Source: a bacterium
Lineage (GTDB): Bacteria; SZUA-79; Acidulodesulfobacterales; Acidulodesulfobacteraceae
DNA: 9,019 nucleotides
Direction: 5' to 3'
NCBI GenBank assembly: GCA_021799935.1
Contig: JAJYZM010000025.1
Span: forward strand, 1-9,019
Below, piece by piece: positions 1 to 7,100 of the stretch. Made by a program: the position numbers and the translations under genes. Position 1 is the first letter of the stretch, and the number at the start of each line of letters is the position of its first letter. The notes under the pieces were generated by a model. That model was not told the DNA's origin and did not search any database. It saw nothing but the letters and a program-made list of their open reading frames with translations.

Positions 1-489
1 GAAAAGACTGTTTATTTGCCGGAAAATACGTATGAATTTATAAATAAATTTAAAGGCGGATTATATTATTCTTATTTCATGAATGACGATTCAATGCACC
101 CTGAAATAAAAAAAGGTAGTAATGTAATTATCCAATTTTTAAAAGAAATAGACCCTTATAAAGCAGATGATTTTTATAAATTTAACGGCTCATTTGTAGT
201 CTTAGTAAAACATGATTGCGAAACATTTATAAGAAAAGCCATGGTGCCTCATAATTATAAAAAAAACTCGCCGCCGATTCTTTTCCATGCCATTAATCCA
301 GATTATTATAGTTATGAAATACCTAAGGAATATATAGACAAAGGATATGGATATTCAGAATTTAAGATAGACGAGATATCAAAAAAAGTTTTTGATGTTT
401 ATATTAAAAAAGAAGAATATGACAAATTATATGTCGTAGGAGTTGTTTTATTTGTGATAGAGGAAAAGAAAGTTGGGGATATATTTTAA
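1..489 (+). CDS. S24 family (LexA/CI-like) repressor C-terminal domain, 5'-partial
   Basis: The reading frame is open from the first base, so this is probably the C-terminal part of a longer protein whose N-terminus (usually a helix-turn-helix in this family) lies outside the window. A TTG at 16 could start a 157-residue form, but nothing requires it. The segment DDSMHPEIKKGSNVII (85-132) matches the S24 signature (G/D-DSM-x-P-x-I-x-x-G-D-x-V). The serine codon at 91-93 would be the nucleophile. The second part, NGSFVVLVKHDCETFIRKAM, corresponds to the strand carrying the general-base Lys in LexA-type proteins, but the usual Lys-Arg order is reversed to Arg-Lys (232-237). Family members are repressors that dimerise through this domain and may self-cleave with RecA; LexA, UmuD and phage CI are examples. 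Here it may control the mobile element. The stop codon TAA lies in an inverted repeat shared with the convergent next gene. The S24 fold call is fairly secure; autocleavage and target are inference. Confidence 0.75.
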   Translation, partial: EKTVYLPENTYEFINKFKGGLYYSYFMNDDSMHPEIKKGSNVIIQFLKEIDPYKADDFYKFNGSFVVLVKHDCETFIRKAMVPHNYKKNSPPILFHAINPDYYSYEIPKEYIDKGYGYSEFKIDEISKKVFDVYIKKEEYDKLYVVGVVLFVIEEKKVGDIF

Positions 490-508
490 TTAATATAAAG
501 ATTAATTA
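487..508. terminator. AT-only inverted repeat between convergent genes, possible weak bidirectional terminator
   Basis: TAATTAAT (487-494) and ATTAATTA (501-508) are perfect 8-bp inverted arms around a 6-nt loop. The arms contain the stop codons of both convergent genes (TAA at 487-489 on plus, TAA read from 502-504 on minus). No G-C pair and no strong U-run are present, so termination strength is doubtful. Confidence 0.35.
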
Positions 509-1344
509 TTTACTTTATCGCTTTTAAAATCTCTTTCTAATAATTTAAGCAGTGAATTTTCGCTAACGATCATTTTTGTTTTTATTTTCTTTTGGGCAGA
601 TTTTAATTGATTAGAATAATTATATAGCGATTTTATTAACGATAAAACAACTTTAGCATCTTCTTTACTGTGAGTTTTATTAAACAATAACTGTGCATTT
701 TCAAGCCTTGATACTAAAGCATTGTTTAGCCCAAAAGAATCTACAAGCCCTTTCATTAATACGTAACATTCTATTATAAGGCTACTTAAATTATAGTCTT
801 TGATTCCGCCAATTAATTTAGCATTTTGTTCATAAATAATAAAATAATTTTGCGAAAGCGGATAATAGTAATTAAAAACAAAACGCGGCGATTCAGATAT
901 AAGCTTTGCAATTTCATTATAAGTTTCTATGGATACAATCAATAGTGGATTTTCTTTAATGTCTTTATTTAATAATGTTTCTGCATTTTTAATATCATTT
1001 TCAAAATCAGATGACGGATTATCTAATTTATCAATAATTTCACCCACCGATACGCTTTGTTTATCATTGTCTTTCACGTAATACGAATCCCAAATTGTTT
1101 TAATTTCTTGATATATACCTCTCTTTAAATTATTTATTATATTTTCATCTTCTAATCGTTTTATTTCTAAATTATTTTGATGGGCTATTTTAACCTGGCG
1201 TATTGAAAAATAACCCGTTACTAATCCGCCTATTAATGCCGCCAAAAAACTTGTAATTATAACAATGATATGATTTGACAATTGAACCAAAATTGAATGA
1301 TTTGCGGTATTTGCAATAGCCTTAATTGCGATATTATTTTTCAA
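502..1344 (-). CDS. Hypothetical membrane-anchored helical protein
   Basis: I do not recognise this family. The 280-residue protein has one clear membrane segment at about residues 25-46 (hydrophobic, ending LIGGLVTGYF), followed by a charged predicted coiled-coil stretch (about 50-85) and a mostly helical, presumably cytoplasmic domain rich in Lys, Asn, Ile and Leu. No catalytic motif is visible. The start is weak: the frame opens with TTG directly after an in-frame TAA, no good ribosome binding site precedes it, and no in-frame ATG occurs before about residue 197. An out-of-frame ATG at 1357 reads seven codons (MVKIIEK) and would join this frame if the A5 run (T5 on plus, 1337-1341) were one base shorter. 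It lies 19 nt downstream of the polytopic membrane gene and is probably co-transcribed with it. The coding region is believable from its length and amino-acid pattern; the function is unknown. Confidence 0.7.
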   Translation of the reverse strand: MKNNIAIKAIANTANHSILVQLSNHIIVIITSFLAALIGGLVTGYFSIRQVKIAHQNNLEIKRLEDENIINNLKRGIYQEIKTIWDSYYVKDNDKQSVSVGEIIDKLDNPSSDFENDIKNAETLLNKDIKENPLLIVSIETYNEIAKLISESPRFVFNYYYPLSQNYFIIYEQNAKLIGGIKDYNLSSLIIECYVLMKGLVDSFGLNNALVSRLENAQLLFNKTHSKEDAKVVLSLIKSLYNYSNQLKSAQKKIKTKMIVSENSLLKLLERDFKSDKVNN

Positions 1345-1363
1345 TTATTTTTACCATAATAAT

Positions 1364-2338
1364 TTATTTAACTTTATCCTTAGTGTTTATTTTGATTAAA
1401 ATTTCCCCTTCTTTATCATCTTTTAAAATTTGTTTAATAATTTTTTTATTTCGCAATTTTGGATTGTCCTTAGCTATCAAATCAAATTTATCAATAAGAA
1501 TTCCAGGTAATTTTATTTCATATTTATTTATAAAGTAACTATATAGTTTCTTGTTTATAATCCAGTCTAAATCATAATTATTAAAATATTTATATTTTGA
1601 TTTCAATTTTTCGAAATCCATCTCGTAAAAATAGAAATATTGAACTATGTTTACAATTTTAATAAATGCATATATTAACATACTTATTCCAAAAGACAAC
1701 GCTGCCATATAAAATATAGAAAGAATTTTATATAATATCGTTAAATTGGTTGATATTTTAGGGTCTAAATAATAATTAATTGATTTGTTCATAGAAAAAA
1801 ATAACCCCAATAACATATCTAATAAATAAATACCTACAAACATTATTAACGAGTAGATTATTATCGTTAATTCTTTAGATAACTTATATTCAGAAAATAA
1901 TTGTTTATTTTTTGGTTTATATTTTTCGTTTATCATTAACAATCCTTGAGGAATAAATGCAAATAATAATGTTCCCACTATTGTCAAAGATATTAAAAAT
2001 TTATTCATAAATCCAAACGTCAAAATCTTTGACTTCTCTATAATAATAATATATGACATATAACCCCAGATGGAAATTCCTATACTTGTTAAAAGCGGGT
2101 TAATTTTAAAAGATTCAAAAAGATTCCTTATTATTAAAACAAGATATATTAAAATTAATTCAATGTAAATTAATTTAAAAAATAAAATGGGGTGTTTAAG
2201 TGATATTAAAAAATCATGATGATAAATGAAAAGAATAAACGCAATTAAAACAAAAATTATACATATCTTCATTAAACATTTCTTCCTAGCATAAAAATAA
2301 TTTTTTAAATATATGTATAAATTTTTTATTTTTCCCAT
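1364..2338 (-). CDS. Hypothetical polytopic membrane protein (about six TM segments)
   Basis: This 324-residue protein is not recognised. Hydrophobic segments at about residues 23-39, 52-70, 82-100, 112-136, 155-180 and 200-236 suggest six or seven membrane spans. A Lys-rich tail of roughly 85-90 residues follows and is probably cytoplasmic, given its charge. The ATG start is preceded by AGGA five nucleotides upstream, and the next region holds a perfect TATAAT on the minus strand. The gene is the first of a two-gene minus-strand unit with the single-TM protein and is divergent from the MBL-fold gene. Its codons are extremely AT-rich (lysine, isoleucine, asparagine, tyrosine), unlike the transfer genes to the right. 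No transporter or enzyme signature is visible. It could be the membrane effector or sensor of the neighbouring module, but that is inferred from position alone. Confidence 0.75.
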   Translation of the reverse strand: MGKIKNLYIYLKNYFYARKKCLMKICIIFVLIAFILFIYHHDFLISLKHPILFFKLIYIELILIYLVLIIRNLFESFKINPLLTSIGISIWGYMSYIIIIEKSKILTFGFMNKFLISLTIVGTLLFAFIPQGLLMINEKYKPKNKQLFSEYKLSKELTIIIYSLIMFVGIYLLDMLLGLFFSMNKSINYYLDPKISTNLTILYKILSIFYMAALSFGISMLIYAFIKIVNIVQYFYFYEMDFEKLKSKYKYFNNYDLDWIINKKLYSYFINKYEIKLPGILIDKFDLIAKDNPKLRNKKIIKQILKDDKEGEILIKINTKDKVK

Positions 2339-2380
2339 ATAAATCCTAAAGACTTACATTAAAAAACTTTTAAATTTAAT

Positions 2381-2386
2381 ATTATA
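2381..2386 (-). promoter_or_regulatory. Candidate -10 box for the minus-strand membrane gene pair
   Basis: Read on the minus strand this is a perfect TATAAT, 42 nt upstream of the ATG at 2338. The matching -35 position (about 2404-2409, ATTAAA) is poor. The surrounding sequence is almost all A/T, so chance matches are likely. Confidence 0.35.
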
Positions 2387-2393
2387 AAACATT

Positions 2394-2422
2394 TTGATTT
2401 TATTTTAATTTTATCATAATAT
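2394..2422 (+). promoter_or_regulatory. Candidate sigma-70-type promoter for the MBL-fold gene
   Basis: TTGATT (2394-2399), a 17-nt spacer and TAATAT (2417-2422) lie 34 nt before the ATG at 2457. CATAAT at 2415-2420 is an alternative -10. The region (2339-2456) is about 118 nt of nearly pure A/T shared with the divergent gene, which weakens any motif call. Confidence 0.3.
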
Positions 2423-2456
2423 ATAAAAATAAATAAATTTAAAAATATAAACAAAG

Positions 2457-3728
2457 ATGCAAAAATTATATTTTATTAGTTGTATTTACGATATTTTTGA
2501 AAACAATAAAGAAAAAAGTAAAAATTTCATAAACAAAAAAGACGAGGGCAGAGTATTCGTCGCCCTTGAGAGAATAAAAGATATCGAAAATAACAATAAA
2601 GAAAATCTTGAAGATTTATTCGAATTTAATGAACTTGCAAAGGATAAACTTCATGGATTCAGAGAAGGATTTTTCGTATATAAAGACAATAATTGGAATT
2701 TAACAAACGCAAATTCAAATAATTTGGCAAAAAGAGAAATTTTATTTAATAATATTTATCGTGGCAAAATTATTAAGCAACTAAATAAAAAAACTTCAAG
2801 CGGTAAAATAATAAAAGCATCTGAGGTATATACTTATCATATTAACGTAGGGCATGGCAACTGTTCTATTATTGTAATCAAGAATAAAAAATCGTTAAAC
2901 ATATGGATGGTTGATTGCTCTAATTTTGATTTTATTAATGGAACTAATTACATAAACAACATAAATAGTTGTATAAAACATATAAGACATAAGTTTTATA
3001 TCTGCAATTTCCATATTGACAAATTTTTTCTGACGCATACTCATTTTGACCATTATTATGGTATAAATAACTTATTAACCAAAAAGTACTTGACAAACAA
3101 AACAGAATTTTGGCTTAATCCTTACTTTGGATATCCTAGCCAAACATATAATGAAATATTAAAAAAACTTACGAAACTTACACAAAATAATTTTAATGAG
3201 CCGATAACAGCTAACTCATCGCAAAGTATAAATATATGGCATCCATTAACAAGAGTTGTAAATTCTAAATATAATACATACTATCAAAACAATATTACTA
3301 CGGTACCAATTAATATAAATAATTCATCCGCTGTTTACCAATTTCAATTTGCAAATAATAAAAATAAAAAAATTAGTATTGTGTTCCCCGGAGATATAGA
3401 AACAAAAGGATGGGGTGATATAACTAAATGCAGACCATCGCTCAATAATGCAGATTATTTCTGTATTTCTCATCATGGCAGTTTAAATGGACACCAAAGA
3501 ACGAATTGCCCTGCTTCAATAAACATTTCAAATTTAAGCCAATGCTCAAAATATGTTAATTGTGCAATCCTGATGGGCAGAAACATGGCATATCCAGGGA
3601 TTTACAATAGTGATGTTATAGGAGATTTCGGACAAAAACTAATAAAAAGCGAAGAAGATACCTTCGGAAATATCAGCCAATTTTTAGAAATAGATTTATT
3701 AAATAACAGATACCGACATTACCACTAA
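2457..3728 (+). CDS. MBL-fold (metallo-beta-lactamase superfamily) hydrolase, ComEC/Rec2-like
   Basis: This 423-residue soluble protein has an MBL fold from about residue 125 on. GHGN at 132-135 lies in the first strands, with Asp153 in WMVDCS as the usual strand-end Asp. THTHFDH at 193-199 supplies the HxHxDH metal motif (His194, His196, Asp198, His199), FPGD at 310-313 supplies the bridging Asp313, and SHHGS around 338-342 supplies the late His. The order VGxGN ... VD ... HxHxDH ... GD ... SHHGS resembles the ComEC/Rec2-associated MBL domain, so a metal-dependent nuclease or phosphodiesterase is likely; no clear motif-III His is visible. The first 125 residues are charged, Lys/Asn-rich and unrecognised, and may be a separate partner-binding or sensor domain. 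There are no membrane spans, unlike true ComEC. The ATG is the only reasonable start because a stop lies just upstream (2448-2450), but its ribosome binding site is poor (ACAAAG). It is divergent from the two membrane genes. The MBL fold is secure; the substrate is unknown. Confidence 0.88.
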   Translation: MQKLYFISCIYDIFENNKEKSKNFINKKDEGRVFVALERIKDIENNNKENLEDLFEFNELAKDKLHGFREGFFVYKDNNWNLTNANSNNLAKREILFNNIYRGKIIKQLNKKTSSGKIIKASEVYTYHINVGHGNCSIIVIKNKKSLNIWMVDCSNFDFINGTNYINNINSCIKHIRHKFYICNFHIDKFFLTHTHFDHYYGINNLLTKKYLTNKTEFWLNPYFGYPSQTYNEILKKLTKLTQNNFNEPITANSSQSINIWHPLTRVVNSKYNTYYQNNITTVPININNSSAVYQFQFANNKNKKISIVFPGDIETKGWGDITKCRPSLNNADYFCISHHGSLNGHQRTNCPASINISNLSQCSKYVNCAILMGRNMAYPGIYNSDVIGDFGQKLIKSEEDTFGNISQFLEIDLLNNRYRHYH

Positions 3729-3760
3729 TAACTGCTTAATTATCTTTTTAAGCCCCCGAT

Positions 3761-3789
3761 TTGACTTTTAATCCTTTTGGTAGTATAAA
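3761..3789 (+). promoter_or_regulatory. Strong-looking sigma-70-type promoter for the small membrane gene
   Basis: TTGACT (3761-3766), exactly 17 nt, then TATAAA (3784-3789) give five of six matches in both boxes. Transcription would begin near 3796, leaving a leader of about 35 nt that starts with the hairpin at 3800-3821. The sequence is less AT-extreme than the divergent region to the left, so this match is more meaningful. Confidence 0.6.
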
Positions 3790-3799
3790 TAATTTTAGA

Positions 3800-3821
3800 G
3801 CCTCTATAGGTAGGTAGAGGC
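3800..3821 (+). promoter_or_regulatory. Leader hairpin covering the Shine-Dalgarno sequence
   Basis: GCCTCTA (3800-3806) and TAGAGGC (3815-3821) pair perfectly (7 bp, four of them G-C) around an 8-nt loop made of a direct repeat TAGG-TAGG. The 3' arm holds the GAGG that would serve as ribosome binding site for the ATG at 3831. The hairpin would therefore sit at the very 5' end of the transcript and could mask translation. There is no following U-run, so it is not an intrinsic terminator. Confidence 0.5.
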
Positions 3822-3830
3822 GGTAAATTA

Positions 3831-4106
3831 ATGCCCGAAAAAGGGCAGAGGCAAGGCAAAATGTTAGGATTTGTTATATTTTTTGGCGGTATGTTTATAC
3901 TTCTTGGTATTGCTTTAATAAGAGGTATAATAATAGAAAAAAGGGATCACCCCTATCCGTATTGTAAATATTATCCGAGAAGAGAAGTATATGATTCGAG
4001 TGTTATGTTTAATAATAGCGATGTAATATATATGCGAACCGGATTTCCAGAAGAAAATGGCGTAATGAATAGCCCAGATAGTATAATGGATGTTACAAAA
4101 CTTTAA
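3831..4106 (+). CDS. Small single-span membrane protein, unknown function
   Basis: The 91-residue product has a short basic N-terminus, one membrane span at about residues 12-31 (GFVIFFGGMFILLGIALIRG), then a positively charged edge (IIEKRDH) and a polar tail of about 55 residues rich in Tyr, Asp, Asn and Ser with one Cys. I do not recognise it. Two starts are possible: ATG at 3831, with GAGG in the leader hairpin 10 nt upstream, and ATG at 3861 (residue 11), with GAGG/AAGG at 3848-3856. A second small hairpin (3832-3847) overlaps the first start. It has its own promoter and converges on the end of traG. Its position just past traG recalls the exclusion genes traS/traT of F, but the orientation is opposite and no lipobox is present, so that link is weak. 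A toxin-like small membrane protein is another possibility. Confidence 0.6.
   Translation: MPEKGQRQGKMLGFVIFFGGMFILLGIALIRGIIIEKRDHPYPYCKYYPRREVYDSSVMFNNSDVIYMRTGFPEENGVMNSPDSIMDVTKL
3832..3847 (+). promoter_or_regulatory. Small hairpin at the start codon
   Basis: TGCCC (3832-3836) and GGGCA (3843-3847) form a 5-bp, G-C-rich stem with a GAAAAA loop. It includes the last two bases of the ATG at 3831. With the upstream hairpin it would structure the whole initiation region and could shift initiation to the ATG at 3861. Confidence 0.35.
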
Positions 4107-4114
4107 TACTACCA

Positions 4115-4147
4115 AGGAAATTTATGAGTTCCTCTTTCTATTTTTTC
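4115..4147 (+). terminator. Weak terminator-like element after the small membrane gene
   Basis: AGGAA (4115-4119) and TTCCT (4129-4133) form a 5-bp stem with a 9-nt loop, followed by a pyrimidine/T-rich run including six T (4141-4146). It lies between the convergent small gene and traG. The stem is short and the T-run is not directly adjacent, so the call is tentative. Confidence 0.3.
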
Positions 4148-4165
4148 TGCTTTCTTCCTAAATAG

Positions 4166-7100
4166 TTATATGCTGTTTGGATTACCGTGATCTCCCATAA
4201 AACCACTTTTGTTAGGTTTTTTAGAAAATGGATTTATTCCCATCTCTTTAAGTTTAGAACTTACTGCCTTTACCAGTTGATTTTCAATCGGCGAAGTGCT
4301 ATTAAAGGATTGGTTTAGCGCAGATTTAAGTTGAGTAAATGTTTGCGCTCCTTGAACAGCTTGGGAATTTAAAGCGTTTTCTTTAAATTCGTCTATTCTC
4401 ATTTGATTTAGTTGGTCGTAACTTATTGCAACATCACCTTTAGCCCCTCCTTTTATAATAAATTTATCGCCAGCACTTACCACAAAGGAGATACCTGTTC
4501 CGGCATAAGCTTTGTTTTCTAAAACAGCAAAGGCTTCTAACTGTCCTTTTATGTCTTGACTATTAGCTTGCGATGTATTCTTTACTTGTGCAAATGCGTC
4601 GATGCCCTGCATTATATAATTTTCTTTATATCCTTGCCCTGCTTTACCGCTTAAAACATAATTAGACATATTTTTCTGCCCTTTATCTAAGAATAAGCCT
4701 GCGCCTTTTCCTTTATATGCCATTGCACCTTCAAGGACGCCGGGCGTCATACCTACGTTATACTGGTCGTTATAAAGGGTATTTTTCGTTCCTGACGCAT
4801 TAGTCGTAAGACTTTCGTTCGTTCTGTTATTAATACTGTCGTGATTAAATTTATGTCCGACGTTTCCGGTAATATATATCGGGCTTCCCCCTATCTCGCC
4901 GGTTTCGGTTCCTATAAACTTACCTTGCGGAGTATCTAATACGCCTGTGAAAGTTTGAGAACCTTTGCCGGATACAGCAACCATTTGACCCTGATTATTA
5001 ATATGAAAATCATAGGTCCCTGCTTCGGGAAGGCCGAGTTCATGTGCTTGGGCGGCATTTAGATTGACTCCGCTAAAATTGCCCGCTAAATTTTTATCGG
5101 CTTGCACTAAACTATTAAGTTTCTGATCCGCGGACATAGAATTAAAGTTTTTAGGCAGCATACCTGTTTCTTGCATAAACGATTGATATTGCATAGCTTG
5201 CGCTAATTTATTTGAAGCTGCCATAACCGCACTATTGGCAAACTCGTTAGGATGTTGACTTTCGGCGAGTCCCTGAGCCCCTTGATTTATTCCAGATGCT
5301 TTAGCTACGGCATTAAGATAATCGTTTGTATTAGAGAACCCGAGTTCTTTAGCCGCATAGTTGGCGCCATTCATACCGGCAAGCGATTGTTCCCCTTTAA
5401 AAGTTCCTAATTGTTGAGCTTGCGCCGCAGTTACGATACCGGAAGCGATAGACTGTTCCTGAATGCTCGTTTTTGCCTTTATCATATTCTGCAAGCCGTT
5501 CATCTGCAGGTTATTGCCGAAAGCCGAAGCGTTCGTCAGGTTATCCAGCGCGCTCATACCGGCAATCTTCTCTGCGGCTTGGGCGGGATTATAGCCCTGT
5601 TTCTCTTCGGACTGCATACCGGCAAGGCTTCCAGCTTGAGAGCCTATTCCCTGCAATCCGCTTGACGTTCCTACGCTTGCGCCCTGTTGCTGAGCCGCTC
5701 CGTGAGCAGTTCCCTGCGCCGCTCCGATAGCTTCGGACATGACAAAAGCCGAACCGGTAACGAGACCGAAAGATAACACAGGCACAACCCACATTATAGC
5801 GCCGGCGATGGCGGTATAGGTATAAGAGCTTTGAGCGATAAAATTATAATTCGCAAGGTTGAAACCTGCCGTTCCGGATAACGGGTTATTGATATTTATA
5901 AAAACTCTCGACTGCATATAGAAATTAACGGCATAGTTAATAATAGACGCTATGGGACTCCACATAGCGAGCCACATAAGAAGTTCGAATAACAGTTTTA
6001 AATATTTTCCGGTCATCGTAGGGATAACGGCTAAAGCAAAAAATAAGGGAAATAAGGCTATAACGATAATCTCCATAATTAAATGGAATATCGGAAGGAG
6101 CTTTGCCGCAATTATTGCGGACGTAGTCCACGAATTCTGCATCTGACTCATAGCTTGCGTAATAGCGTAACCCTGAGCGGTGCTGGACGTGCCGGTAGCT
6201 TCCGAAAACTGCATAATGCCTTTGCCTATCGAGTTCATAAGAGCGGCTTGCGCTAAAAACTGCTGCCCTGTTATAGAGAATTTAAACATATAACTTGCGG
6301 CGTCGCCTAAAAGAAGCGTATCGGCTAATGCGTTCTGGCTTGAGTTTGTAGCGGTATTAAACTTGTCGGCAAAAACGTTGTTAAGCGAACCGTTAGACCC
6401 GGAAGACTGTCCGGAAAAATTATCGATATCGGGTTTTATAAATCCCGACCATGCCTGAGAACAGGAATAAGTAGTTCCGCCGGGACTTGATGAACTGTAA
6501 ATCTCGGTAGTCCACGCAGAAGGCAAATTAGGCATATCGGTAGATATTAAATCCTCTATATCGGACGAAGTGTAAAGGTCGTTTGGGTTAATAACGCCGA
6601 GAAGCAAAGCGGGAACCATGCAGTCCTTGCCGAAACCTGTCATAGTTTCTTGAAAATACATGTCCGGAGGATTAGCTTTCATAGCCTCGTTGATTGCCTG
6701 AAGCGGCGTAGCCACTCCCGGATTATAGAATCCCGCCGAGTTATTCGGGTTGTCGTATGAAAATTCGGATGCGTAACCCGACGGGGCAAGCCATTCGCCA
6801 TACAAAGTCGAGAGATTTTCTGAAATCTGGTTCTGGAGATAATAGGGCATAGCTATCCCTATCGGAACGTTGTCCGCTACGCCGGTATAAGTATTTAATG
6901 GGTCGTAGATAAAGACATTTATCGAACCGGCGGATAATAGCCAATAAATCGCGAACGCTCCGGCGGCTTTAGTCATCCACGCGTGATGCGCTCCTGAGCC
7001 GAGAGATATAAGGTCTTTATGATAGCCGTAAACGCCTAAAACAATCGCAAGACCGAGTATAGTCATTAATAAGACTTGATAGTCCGAACTCGTGGTAATA

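Noticed and set aside
1326..1538. Plus-strand 70-residue hydrophobic reading frame
   Set aside because: It is antisense to the two membrane genes, and its hydrophobicity follows from the AT-rich complement of lysine-rich coding sequence.
2457..3728. Full ComEC DNA-uptake channel
   Set aside because: Only the MBL part is present; there are no membrane spans and no competence (polytopic) domain.
3734..3753. GCTTAA/TTAAGC inverted repeat after the MBL gene as a terminator
   Set aside because: The stem has only six pairs, four of them A-T, with an 8-nt loop, and no U-run follows; it is too weak to call.
3915..4115. Minus-strand 66-residue reading frame opposite the small membrane gene
   Set aside because: Its sequence (His/Ile/Tyr-rich) looks like a shadow frame, and the plus-strand gene has a promoter and ribosome binding site.
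5411..5792. Several 64-85 residue reading frames on both strands within traG (5411-5665, 5473-5730, 5589-5792, and likewise 5937-6146 and 6741-6944)
   Set aside because: They overlap the convincing traG frame completely, are rich in Arg/Ser as expected for shadow frames, and lack ribosome binding sites.
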